A DNA stretch of 59,427 nucleotides from Actinokineospora enzanensis DSM 44649 (GTDB taxonomy: Bacteria > Actinomycetota > Actinomycetes > Mycobacteriales > Pseudonocardiaceae): positions 1-59,427 of the forward strand of contig NZ_KB894443.1 of NCBI RefSeq assembly GCF_000374445.1, given 5' to 3'. Made by a program: the position numbers and the translations under genes. The notes below the pieces were generated by a model. The model made no database searches and was not told where the DNA came from. It saw nothing but the letters and a program-made list of their open reading frames with translations. This document shows positions 17,222-25,283 of the stretch, piece after piece. Each line of letters opens with the position of its first letter. The stretch's first letter is position 1.

Positions 17222-17254
17222 ACTGGTCTGAACCATTGAGTGGTCTGAACCAAT
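17222..17254. promoter_or_regulatory. Tandem DasR/GntR-like operators upstream of SMP-30-like gene
   Basis: Two 16-mers, ACTGGTCTGAACCATT (17222-17237) and AGTGGTCTGAACCAAT (17239-17254), 17 bp centre to centre. Each is close to the DasR-responsive element of streptomycetes (AnTGGTCTAGACCAnT) and fits the TGGT-N4-ACCA half-site pattern of HutC/FadR-type GntR regulators. They lie 17 bp before the SMP-30-like start. No GntR gene is in this window, so a regulator from elsewhere would bind. The remaining ~300 bp up to the helicase gene show nothing else. Confidence 0.6.
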
Positions 17255-17550
17255 GTGTCCGGGTTGGCGCCAGAATGCAAGCCCCGGATGTCACCAGATT
17301 CCCCCGCTCCTGGGCGGGCATCCGGTCGTTCGTCGGTACACCACCCATCCGGGCGACACGAGGGCCCCGACAGGCGGCAGCGGACTCGCGTGCGGTGGAA
17401 GTGCGCGCCCCGATCGGGTAGGGGTTGTCGAGCCCCGGCGAGTGCTCACCATCCACCCCGTACCGATGCCCGGCCCGGCCGCCACGTTCCGATTCGATGA
17501 CGATCATGGGTGGACCGGGGTACATCCGGACGTCCAGGACGTGAACGGCC

Positions 17551-20436
17551 TCAATCGCCCCAGCGGGTCACCGCGGTGGCGTTGGCACCGTCCACGTACC
17601 ACTGGCGCCGCGCGCCGTCCCAGCGGGCGCCGACCTTCTTCGCCTCTTCTTTCTCCGCGAACGGCACTTTCAGGTACACGCGCGCGCCCGCGGGCAGTCC
17701 GCGCCGCGGTCGGGTCGGCTGGGCGCGGTGCACGGTGACCCGGGCCGCCTCGCAGGCCACCGGGCTGGCCAGGCGCATCATCAGCTCGGTGGCGCGGGTG
17801 TCGGCGAACAGGTTGAGCGAGCCGTGCCAGAGCACGTCGTCGACCACGACCATCTTCTCGTGCATCTGGTCGCGGGTCTCCACCGCGAACCCGTCGGCCG
17901 CCAGAGCACGCAGGATCGGCTCGTGGTCGGGGTGCTCGTCGGCGCCGCGGGTGAACAGGCGTACCGCGGTGCCCCGGGCCAGCGCGGCCAGCAGCGCCGG
18001 GCGGAACCGGGGCATGCGGCGGCTGTGCAGGAACGGGCAGTAGATCTCGATCCGCCGGGCCGCGCGCGCGAAGTCCCACAGCACGGCCGCGTCGACCTCG
18101 TCGGCCGGGAAGAACGCGGGCCGCGCCAGGTCGTCGGCGGCCAGGTCGCCGAGCTCGGCGGCGGTGCGCACCGGGATCAGGTCGTCCAGCGGGACGTGCC
18201 GGGCGTGCGCGGTGAGGTGGTCGAGCATGACCCGCACCTCGCTGCCCGCGGGCAGCCGCTCGCGCAGGTGCGCCACATCGGCCACGACCACCACGTGGTC
18301 CTGCGCCCGGCTCAGCGCCACGTTCAGCAGCCTGCACGTCGTCGAGTCCGGACCGACGCCCTCGTAGAACACGCCGAGCCGCCTGCTCGCGCCGGACACG
18401 GTGTCGATCACCACGACCGGGCGCTGGCTGCCCTGGAAGCGGTGCACGGTGTCGACCAGGCCCGTGAACTGCTTGCCCAGCCGCTCGGTCAGGTGCCCGT
18501 CGAGCAGCTTCACCTGCTTGCGGTAGGGCGCGATCACGGCGAGCACGGACTTCGGGTCGACGCGGTCGTCGCCGCGCGCGGGCAGCACGCCGTCGTGTTG
18601 CAGCAGGCGCACGTACTCGCGGATCAGCGCGGCGTGGACCTCGTTGCGGTAGGCGGTGCCCGCGAGCCCGGCGCGGCCGCTGGTGTCGATGAGCACCAAC
18701 GGCCCGGACAGCACCGGCGAGCGGACCACCGAGGACACGTCGCTGCGCCCGGTCCGCAGTGGCGCGTCCGGATAGGCCACGGCGTTGACCACCGCGCAGA
18801 TCCCCGGACGCATCCGGTACTGGGTGCCGAGCCGGGCCAGACGCGGATCCTCGCGAACCTCGCCGTTGGGCCCGATCACGCCGGAGGCGCGGAAAGCGTC
18901 GCGGCTCAACCAGTGCCGGACAGTCGCGCGCTGTTCCTCGGTCGCCTGTCGGTCTGTCTCACCTGTGACGACTGCGGGCAGTTGGCGGAAGTCACCCGCG
19001 AACACGACACGTTCGCTCGCGCGGCTCGCGAGGAAGACAGCGGTCGGGAGATCGACCATTCCGGCTTCGTCGACCACGACAACCTGTGGCGAGAAGGGTA
19101 ATCCGCCCTGATAACCGCGTTGGGTGGTCATGGCCGCGAGACGGCAGTTGGCTTGTACGCGCTTGGGCAGTTCCGCGAGCGTTGCCGTCGCCTGGGTCAG
19201 TTCGTCGGCTATCGCGGCCGCTCGTGCGCGTAACGTCGCCGCGTCCGTGATTCCCGCGCGGTGGACCGCCGCGTCCGCTTCCGTGTGCAACCGGGTCAGA
19301 TCCCGTTGGGTGGTGGCGATCGCGGCGTCCACGGCGGTGAGATCGCGCAGCGGTACCACCCGCTGGCGGGCCAGCTCGGCGCGTTCGGCCCGGGTCCGCT
19401 CGGCCCTGCGCTCGGTGAAGAACCGCTGTTTCTCCAACGCGTCCAGCTGCCGGTCCAGCCCGGCCACCTGACCGTCCACAGTGGTCAGATAGCGCACGAT
19501 GTCGGCCCGACGCGCGTGGTGGCGGCCGAGCGCGGCCACCGCGGCCTGGACGGCGGCGCGCGCGGCGTCCGCCGCCTCCCGGTCGTGCAGCATGCCCGTC
19601 ACCACGCGTTGCTGTTCGCGCAGTTCGGCCACGCGAGTGGAGATCCCCGCGCCCAGCCGGGCGACCACCTGGTCCGGATCGATCACGTCGCCGTACCGGC
19701 CGACCAGACTGGACACCTGCGCCTCGCCCACCCGCCGCACCAGGCCGTCGGCGAAGTCCGGCAGATCGTGCACCAGGTCGCAGACGCGTTCCAGCGCCTG
19801 GTCGACGGCCACGTGCGTGGGCGCGACGAACAGCACCGACCGGCCCTGCCGCAGGCTGCCCTCCACGATCCGGGCGACCACATCGGTCTTGCCGGTGCCC
19901 GGCGGTCCCCAGATGAACGTGATGTCCCCGGCCAGCGCCCGCGCCACCGCGCTCTGCTGGCTCAGGTTGAGCTTGCCGAACTCGGTCGTCAGCCGGGCCG
20001 CCTCGGTGGACACGGCGGTCTTCGCCCGCGCGCCAAGCACCAGGTCGGCCTTGCCACGCCCGAGCACATCGCCGATGGCCTCGCGCAGCGCGATGGCCGA
20101 GCGGGCCGGGTCCGCGCGCAGGAACACCACCGGGGGCTCGGCGCCGAGGTCGACCGGACAGCTGAACCGCGCGTCCCGCCCGGTGACCTCCACCCCGGTC
20201 ACCGGGTGCCATGGGCCGCGGGTCCCCGCCCGCGCCACCAGCGCCGAGTCCCTGGGCAGGTCCGTCGGCCAGGCGGTCACCCTGGCCAGGTAGTACCGCC
20301 CGGTCGGGTCACCGCCGGTGGTGCGGGCGGACACCAGTCTCGCCGTCGGCGCGGACGCGTCGTCGGCCCGGCGGAGACTGGTGATCTCCGCGGTCAGCGC
20401 GGCGCGCATCCCCGCGACCGCCTCGCGCGGCGACAT
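17551..20436 (-). CDS. Superfamily 1 helicase fused to PLD-like nuclease and DUF5710 domains
   Basis: 961 residues from ATG 20436, with GGGGAGG upstream. Walker A (GPPGTGKT, near residue 177), Walker B (VVVDEAGMVDLP) and the C-terminal motifs (IAPYRKQV, NVALSRAQDHVVVVAD) define a DNA2/Upf1-like SF1 helicase. A long charged, coiled-coil-like insert lies between motifs I and II. The last ~190 residues hold a phospholipase-D-type domain with one HxK motif (His859, Lys861 in MHEKMVVVDD), then a DUF5710 module (VYLKVPFAEKEEAKKVGARWD). A helicase with a PLD nuclease suggests nucleic-acid processing in repair or phage defence. Confidence 0.88.
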   Translation of the reverse strand: MSPREAVAGMRAALTAEITSLRRADDASAPTARLVSARTTGGDPTGRYYLARVTAWPTDLPRDSALVARAGTRGPWHPVTGVEVTGRDARFSCPVDLGAEPPVVFLRADPARSAIALREAIGDVLGRGKADLVLGARAKTAVSTEAARLTTEFGKLNLSQQSAVARALAGDITFIWGPPGTGKTDVVARIVEGSLRQGRSVLFVAPTHVAVDQALERVCDLVHDLPDFADGLVRRVGEAQVSSLVGRYGDVIDPDQVVARLGAGISTRVAELREQQRVVTGMLHDREAADAARAAVQAAVAALGRHHARRADIVRYLTTVDGQVAGLDRQLDALEKQRFFTERRAERTRAERAELARQRVVPLRDLTAVDAAIATTQRDLTRLHTEADAAVHRAGITDAATLRARAAAIADELTQATATLAELPKRVQANCRLAAMTTQRGYQGGLPFSPQVVVVDEAGMVDLPTAVFLASRASERVVFAGDFRQLPAVVTGETDRQATEEQRATVRHWLSRDAFRASGVIGPNGEVREDPRLARLGTQYRMRPGICAVVNAVAYPDAPLRTGRSDVSSVVRSPVLSGPLVLIDTSGRAGLAGTAYRNEVHAALIREYVRLLQHDGVLPARGDDRVDPKSVLAVIAPYRKQVKLLDGHLTERLGKQFTGLVDTVHRFQGSQRPVVVIDTVSGASRRLGVFYEGVGPDSTTCRLLNVALSRAQDHVVVVADVAHLRERLPAGSEVRVMLDHLTAHARHVPLDDLIPVRTAAELGDLAADDLARPAFFPADEVDAAVLWDFARAARRIEIYCPFLHSRRMPRFRPALLAALARGTAVRLFTRGADEHPDHEPILRALAADGFAVETRDQMHEKMVVVDDVLWHGSLNLFADTRATELMMRLASPVACEAARVTVHRAQPTRPRRGLPAGARVYLKVPFAEKEEAKKVGARWDGARRQWYVDGANATAVTRWGD

Positions 20437-20528
20437 CGGCCTCCCCTCGCCGACGGTTCCGGCGATTCCTACGCACGGTATCCGACCGAACACGCATTCC
20501 GTGACGGGTGGCCCGCGATCCAGAGCCC

Positions 20529-21524
20529 TTATCGCACCGCGGCGAGGTGCCGGTCGGGCACGGCGGGCGATCCGGACAGCAGCGCCCGCATCAGCCGCGG
20601 GGTCACGAACAGGCGGTCCGCCAGCTCCGGCACCGGATCGGTGAACGCCAACCCGGCCGCCTCGGCCAACAACCGCGGCACCTCGTCATCCGGCACGTCC
20701 CCGTCCGGGACCGCGCGCGGCGGGTCGACCGCGGTGCCGACGAGCCGCAACGCGCGCGCCCGGTGCAGCAGTCGCGCCACCGGCACGCCGAACCGGGTGG
20801 CCACCTCGACCGGGTCCCGGCGGATCTCCGCGGCCACCAGCGAGCCGCAGGGCAGCAGCAGCTCTGCCCCGAACGCGACCGCGCTCGGCCGCGCGCAGGT
20901 GTCCACGCCGTAGAGCAGGTGGCCGAACTGCTCGGCCGTCGCCCAGCGCCGCTCGGCCACCGGTTGCCGCGGGTCCACGGTGATCACGGTGTGGCCGGGC
21001 AGGTCCGCCACGCATGGCGCCCCGGCGAACGGCACCACGATGATCCCGCGGCCCTCCAGCCTGCCCACCAGGCGGTGCAGCGGGCCACCCCGGGCACACC
21101 AGTCGAGCCGGACCTTGTGCGCCAGCGCGGTCGGGATCGCGGCCCGTGCGGGCGCGGCAGGCTTACCGGGCGGGAACAATGCCGCGTCCGGCAGCTCTAC
21201 CTGCTCGTTCAGCACGCACAGCACTTCCCAGAGCAGTTCCAGGAACGCCGCTGTCCGCTCCGCCCCGCGCGGCAACGATGTCCGCTCCAGGTCGAGGTGC
21301 AGCCGTGGCCTGCCCGCGGTGAAGAACCCCGGCTCCACGCCCAGCACGCGCGCGCAGGCGCGGACCACGTCGGCGGTCGGTCGGACCTGGCCCAGTTCGT
21401 ACCGTTCGACCGGATGGCCCAGCGTCGCGGCCAGGTCGGCAGCGCTGCGTCCGGCCAGCCTGCGCGCCATCGTCAGCCGGGGCGGGTCGAACGCCGACGC
21501 CAACGCGAAGGGTTCGGAGGACAC
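20529..21524 (-). CDS. XRE regulator with degenerate ImmA/IrrE-type domain
   Basis: 331 residues from GTG 21524 (GGGAG 8 nt upstream); the frame is open to 21620. Residues ~10-65 are a lambda-type HTH (RLTMARRLAGRSAADLAATLG, VERYELGQVRPTADVV). The middle and end follow the ImmA/IrrE-like layout, with GIIVVPF and an ITVD strand. The expected HExxH is replaced by E-Q-F-G-H (TAEQFGHLL), so the zinc ligand and catalytic Glu are missing and it is unlikely to be a protease. It lies 90 bp after the helicase on the same strand map and before a 213-aa gene, which may be its partner. Confidence 0.82.
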   Translation of the reverse strand: MSSEPFALASAFDPPRLTMARRLAGRSAADLAATLGHPVERYELGQVRPTADVVRACARVLGVEPGFFTAGRPRLHLDLERTSLPRGAERTAAFLELLWEVLCVLNEQVELPDAALFPPGKPAAPARAAIPTALAHKVRLDWCARGGPLHRLVGRLEGRGIIVVPFAGAPCVADLPGHTVITVDPRQPVAERRWATAEQFGHLLYGVDTCARPSAVAFGAELLLPCGSLVAAEIRRDPVEVATRFGVPVARLLHRARALRLVGTAVDPPRAVPDGDVPDDEVPRLLAEAAGLAFTDPVPELADRLFVTPRLMRALLSGSPAVPDRHLAAVR

Positions 21525-21654
21525 CGGACGGACTCCCAGCTTGGACGAAAACGGACCGCAACATCGTCGCCTATCGCCCCCGCCCGCGCGCCCCGACCCC
21601 GGGAACTCCCACGTCGGCACAGGTCAGCCGGGGTGGATCAGCCGCGCCGGGGCA

Positions 21655-22296
21655 CTACAGCGCGCGCCGCTGACCCGTTCGGCGGCGCAGCGGGCGGTCG
21701 AGCGGGACCGCGTCGAACAGGCCCGCCTGGCCGGTGCCGCCGGTGAGGTCCAGCTGTACCAACCATTCCCAGTCGACGTGCGCCCGGTCGTGCCGGTCCG
21801 CCTCGCCCTTGCCCGCCCACAATCCGGTCAGTCCCACGTCCTCGCTGCCCGACCACGGCAGCAGCACCAGCTCCCGGTTGGCCACCCACATCTCGCGCCT
21901 GCTCAGCAACGCCAGCTCCGGGGACTCGGCGTCGTTGAGCAGCTCCCGGCGCAGCTCGCTTGCGGTGCCCATCGGGCCGTGCGGGCCGCTCGCCGCGCTG
22001 AGCGGGTAGAGCGCGACCCGGGGCAGCTTCAGCAGCAGCGACTGGTATCCGCGGTCCGGTGCCAGGCCGTCGATCTCGTCGATCAGCGAGTCGGCGGTCC
22101 GCACCAGGTACTGGTAGCGGTCGGTGCCGTAGCTGAAGGCGTTGTCCCAGTGGCCGCGCGCGTCGTCGCGGCGCAGCGCCTGCAGCTCGGCGGCGGCGCG
22201 GTGGCCGTCCCACAGCCAGCGCGCCAGCACGGACGTCAGGTGTGCCAGGGACAGCGGTGCCACCAACGCCGCCAGCTGGTCGTGCCCGTCCACCAT
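21655..22296 (-). CDS. Hypothetical protein upstream of XRE/ImmA-like gene
   Basis: 213 residues from ATG 22296, preceded by GAGGGG; an in-frame ATG at 22341 would add 15 residues. The protein is soluble, with a helical first half (LAHLTSVLARWLWDGHRAAAELQAL, YLVRTADSLIDEIDGL) and a second half with several Trp-rich strands (MWVANRELVLLPWSG, VDWEWLVQLDLTGG). No family recognised. It lies just upstream of the XRE/ImmA-like gene in the same direction, so it may be the protein that regulator controls. Confidence 0.68.
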   Translation of the reverse strand: MVDGHDQLAALVAPLSLAHLTSVLARWLWDGHRAAAELQALRRDDARGHWDNAFSYGTDRYQYLVRTADSLIDEIDGLAPDRGYQSLLLKLPRVALYPLSAASGPHGPMGTASELRRELLNDAESPELALLSRREMWVANRELVLLPWSGSEDVGLTGLWAGKGEADRHDRAHVDWEWLVQLDLTGGTGQAGLFDAVPLDRPLRRRTGQRRAL

Positions 22297-22368
22297 CTCG
22301 CCGCCCCTCGGGAGATACCGCCCAGCACCCCGATCCATCACCCGTTGTACACCACTGATCGCGTCGCG

Positions 22369-22791
22369 TCAGGTATTCGCGAGCGCGGCGCGAATGCGGT
22401 TCGCGTATTCCTCGGCGGGGTGCTCGTCGTCGTAGGGGTGGCGCGGTCCAAGCCAGAACCGTAGCCCGTCCTTCTTGCGGCGCGGGATGACGTGCAGGTG
22501 CAGGTGCGGCACCGACTGGCTGATCACGTTGTTGATCATGATCAGCGAGCCGTCCGCGCCGAGTCCGTCCTCCACCGCCCGCTCCAGCCGCTGGGCCAGC
22601 GTGAAGAACGGGCCCACCCGCTCGGCGGGCAGCTCGCTGAGGATCGTCACGTGCACCTTGGGTACCAGTAGGACATGTCCGCGGAACAGCGGCCGGTGGT
22701 CCAAAAAGGCCAGCGTGTCGTGGTCCTCGTGGACGGTCGCGGCCGGGAGTTCCCCCGCGACGATTCCGCAGAACACGCATGTTTCCGACAA
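22369..22791 (-). CDS. HIT-domain protein (histidine triad nucleotide hydrolase)
   Basis: 140 residues from TTG 22791, chosen because GGAGGA lies just upstream and it yields the compact HIT length. It has the zinc-type CVFCGIVAGE at the start, GHVLLVPKVHV in the middle and the histidine triad HLHLHVIPR. HIT proteins hydrolyse or transfer nucleotidyl groups (AMP-lysine, Ap4A, GDP-sugars); the short Hint/Fhit-like form here could be any of these. Its start faces the tetR gene at 22836, leaving a 44-bp divergent gap. Confidence 0.9.
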   Translation of the reverse strand: MSETCVFCGIVAGELPAATVHEDHDTLAFLDHRPLFRGHVLLVPKVHVTILSELPAERVGPFFTLAQRLERAVEDGLGADGSLIMINNVISQSVPHLHLHVIPRRKKDGLRFWLGPRHPYDDEHPAEEYANRIRAALANT

Positions 22792-22835
22792 GGATTCCTC
22801 CAAGCGGCCCGGATCATCGCGGTGACCTGGGCACA

Positions 22836-23468
22836 ATGGCTGATGTGACCGTTCCAGACACGCCTTACCAGGTTCGGCGGACACCCACCCAGTATCGGGC
22901 CAGCAGGCAGATCGAGCGCATCCTGGACGCGGCGGCCAGGGTGGTCGCGGAGAAGGGGTTCGCGGCCACGACCACCGCCGACATCGCGAAGGCGGCGACT
23001 GTCTCGATCGGATCGGTCTACCGCTACTTCCCGGACAAGACCGCGGTGATGCGCGCCGTGCTCGACCGCAACACCCGCCGGTTCTCCGAACGGGTCGGTG
23101 AGCACGTCGCCGAGCACGAGGACGACGACGGCTGGCGGGCGGCGGTGGAGCACGCGCACACCGTCTACGTGGACATGTGCCGCGCGGACAACGGTTTCCG
23201 CGCGGTGAGCGGCGCGGGCCTGGCCGCCGGTGAACTGGAGTCCACCGGCTTCGACGACCCGCTCGCCGCGGTGTTCGCCGAGTTGCTGGTGGCGCGCTTC
23301 GACTTCGTGGACACCCCGGCGCTGCGGGCCACCATCCTGCAGTGCGTCACCACCGCGGACGTGCTGACCCGGCTCGCCTTCCGCCTTGACGCGGTCGGCC
23401 ACCAGGACACCCTCGACCAGACCCGGCGGATCATCGTCGACCTGGTGGCCTCGCACGCCCCGGCCTGA
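22836..23468 (+). CDS. TetR/AcrR-family transcriptional regulator
   Basis: 210 residues from ATG 22836. After a Gln/Arg-rich lead (TPTQYRASRQIERIL) comes a standard TetR HTH with TTTADIAKAATVSIGSVYRYFPDK. The C-terminal domain is helical and ends TRRIIVDLVASHAPA. It is divergent from the HIT gene with only 44 bp between starts, so it may control that gene as well as itself. A very strong hairpin follows ~100 bp after its stop. Confidence 0.88.
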   Translation: MADVTVPDTPYQVRRTPTQYRASRQIERILDAAARVVAEKGFAATTTADIAKAATVSIGSVYRYFPDKTAVMRAVLDRNTRRFSERVGEHVAEHEDDDGWRAAVEHAHTVYVDMCRADNGFRAVSGAGLAAGELESTGFDDPLAAVFAELLVARFDFVDTPALRATILQCVTTADVLTRLAFRLDAVGHQDTLDQTRRIIVDLVASHAPA

Positions 23469-23564
23469 GCGGCGCGCGCTCGCCGGTGCGGACATCGGTG
23501 ATCCATCCGTTGGGGTGCCGGGCGAACCGCGGCCGCCGTGGACAACTACTGGACACCGCAACGG

Positions 23565-23602
23565 CGAGAGGGCTGGAACCCCGGCGGGTTCCAGCCCTCT
23601 CG
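23565..23602. terminator. Bidirectional terminator hairpin
   Basis: Perfect 16-bp stem (left arm 23565-23580, right arm 23587-23602, core GAGAGGGCTGGAACC) with a 6-nt loop, between the convergent tetR and LAxTG-protein genes. It can serve both. Confidence 0.85.
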
Positions 23603-23628
23603 ACCGTCGTACCAGGTGCTCGCCGAGA

Positions 23629-24141
23629 CTAGTCGGCGGAGCGGCGCCTGCGGGCGAGCACGAGCACGCTCGCGCCGCCGACCACCAGCAGGCTGCCCAG
23701 AGCGAGCGGGGCGCCCACGTCGGCACCGGTGTTGGCCAGCTCGTCGCCGCCCGCCGCGTCGTTCTGCACGGCGGCGTTGGCGCGGCCCTGCGGGTTCGGC
23801 ACCTTCGCGGTCGGCGTCACGACCGCGCCCGCCGAGCGCACCGGCTGGGTCGGGGTCCTGGTGACGGTCGACTCGGGCGCGCTGGGCTCGGTCGGCTTCG
23901 TGGTGGTGGTCTCCGACGGCTCCGTCTTGGTCGTCGTCGTGGTGGTGGTCGTGGTCGTGGTGCAGCCCGGGTCCTCACCCGCGATGCGGACCGTGCCCTC
24001 GCCGGTCGGCGCGCACGGGTCGGGGTCGTCCTCGGCGCTCGCGATACCGGAGAAGACCGCCGTGGCGACGATGGCGACGGTGCTGACGACCAGGGTGCGA
24101 CCGGCGGCTAACAGCCAGTCGCGGGAACGCTTCGTGTTCAA
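23629..24141 (-). CDS. LAxTG surface protein, class E sortase substrate
   Basis: 170 residues from TTG 24141 (GGAG upstream). It has a Sec signal peptide (LVVSTVAIVATAVFSGIASA), a short mature region with two Cys (DPCAPTGEG ... DPGC), an 11-residue Thr run, a Thr/Pro/Glu-rich stalk, then the sorting signal LANTG, a hydrophobic helix and RRRR tail. LAxTG is the motif of actinobacterial class E sortases, which link such proteins to the wall. The mature domain is tiny, so this looks like a stalk or small wall protein. No sortase gene lies in the window. Confidence 0.85.
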   Translation of the reverse strand: MNTKRSRDWLLAAGRTLVVSTVAIVATAVFSGIASAEDDPDPCAPTGEGTVRIAGEDPGCTTTTTTTTTTTKTEPSETTTTKPTEPSAPESTVTRTPTQPVRSAGAVVTPTAKVPNPQGRANAAVQNDAAGGDELANTGADVGAPLALGSLLVVGGASVLVLARRRRSAD

Positions 24142-24223
24142 GGCAACTCCATCTCCAGCAGGGTTGTCGCGGGCCCTCACGCTTCCGAGCCGCAGACGAG
24201 AACCAGCAGAACCGAGGTGAGAG

Positions 24224-24243
24224 TAGTCACCCACGTGGGTGGC
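24224..24243. promoter_or_regulatory. Palindrome in divergent promoter region
   Basis: CACCCACGTGGGTG at 24227-24240 is a perfect 14-bp palindrome; with flanks it is 20 bp with one mismatched pair. It lies 83 bp before the LAxTG gene start and 180 bp before the divergent gene at 24409, where an operator is plausible. Confidence 0.4.
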
Positions 24244-24408
24244 TTTTCAGCAGGGTAGCGACTGTTAGTGCTCTCGTTACCCAGTTGATGACGATCGGCC
24301 ATAACTCACAAGTGTGGTGGGCATCGATATGCGTCCTCTTTGTGTCATTGGCGTCAATGCCTCCCCAGCGGGCATTCGGGTGATGTACACAGGAGGTACG
24401 ACCACACC

Positions 24409-24936
24409 GTGTCATCGGAGCGCCTTGTTGTCGCGACAATGACACCGGCCAATCGGGTGATCACGATGAGTCAGCCCTGCGAACTGTCACAACCGTCCGA
24501 CCTGAGCGAGATCGACGACCTGCTCCGCGCCGTTGTCGCGGACGGGTTCACCGTGTACCTGTGCGGTGGCGCCGACCAGCCCGAGGCGATCGTGGCCACC
24601 TACGCCTGGGAGCACCACGTCGACTTCGTGGTGATCAAGGACGCGCACGACGTCACCGCCGCGCGCGCCCGGCAGACGCCCGACTGGGACGTGTTCACCG
24701 CCGAGACCGTCGTCTGGTCCTACCACGGGCACGCCCGCTGGGCGCTGCGCGCGATCCTGGACCTGCTGCCGCCGGACCACCCGGACGCCCCCGACGAGGA
24801 GTACCCGGCACCGACCGGCATCCGCCTCGACGCCGACCAGCTCGGCGGCATGTCGGTGCGCGCCCCGCGCCCCGGCCTGGTCGCCCGCCGCGCCATGCGC
24901 CTGCGCCTGACCGCGGGCGGCGACCCGACCGCCTGA
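24409..24936 (+). CDS. Hypothetical soluble protein
   Basis: 175 residues from GTG 24409, which follows a strong AGGAGGT; later ATGs at 24439 and 24469 are possible. Core text: LLRAVVADGFTVYLCGGADQPEAIVATYAWEHHVDFVVIKD, then VVWSYHGHARWALRAILDLLP, and an Arg-rich C-terminus. The pattern alternates strands and helices (alpha/beta). Trp, His and Asp residues are well spaced but no known motif appears. It is divergent from the LAxTG gene. Confidence 0.7.
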   Translation: MSSERLVVATMTPANRVITMSQPCELSQPSDLSEIDDLLRAVVADGFTVYLCGGADQPEAIVATYAWEHHVDFVVIKDAHDVTAARARQTPDWDVFTAETVVWSYHGHARWALRAILDLLPPDHPDAPDEEYPAPTGIRLDADQLGGMSVRAPRPGLVARRAMRLRLTAGGDPTA

Positions 24937-25038
24937 CCGGACTCGACTTGACCGGACCGGCTGACCAGACCTGCCCGACCGGCTGACAGCGCCGCCCCGC
25001 TGAGAGCCATCACAGCGCCCGGCGGCGACGATGTACGC

Positions 25039-25283
25039 ATGAGACGAGCACTGATCGCGCTGGGGCTGGCCGCGGCGGCCTGGGTGGCCCACGACGTCCC
25101 GGTCGCGCTGGGCAGGCGGTCGCGCGGTGCGCGGGCCGACCGGATCGCCCGTTCCCCGCAGTTCCGCGACGGTGCCTTCCACAACCGCGCCGATCCGCGC
25201 CCCATGGACCCCGCCGTCATGCGGACCACCATGCGCGAGTTCTTCGCCGACGGTGCCAAGCGCAAACCCGCGGGCCCCGTCCC
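25039..25283 (+). pseudogene. Out-of-frame N-terminal part of the MBL-fold hydrolase gene
   Basis: From ATG 25039 this frame encodes a hydrophobic lead (ALIALGLAAAAWVAHDVPVAL), then RSPQFRDGAFHNRADPRP and a basic GAKRKPAGPVP. These are the conserved opening features of the actinobacterial UlaG/NAPE-PLD-like MBL hydrolases whose catalytic part follows in another frame from 25284. Moving from one frame to the other needs a -1 shift near 25276-25286, in a C-rich run. It is either a real inactivating indel, a sequence error or a recoding site. Confidence 0.65.
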
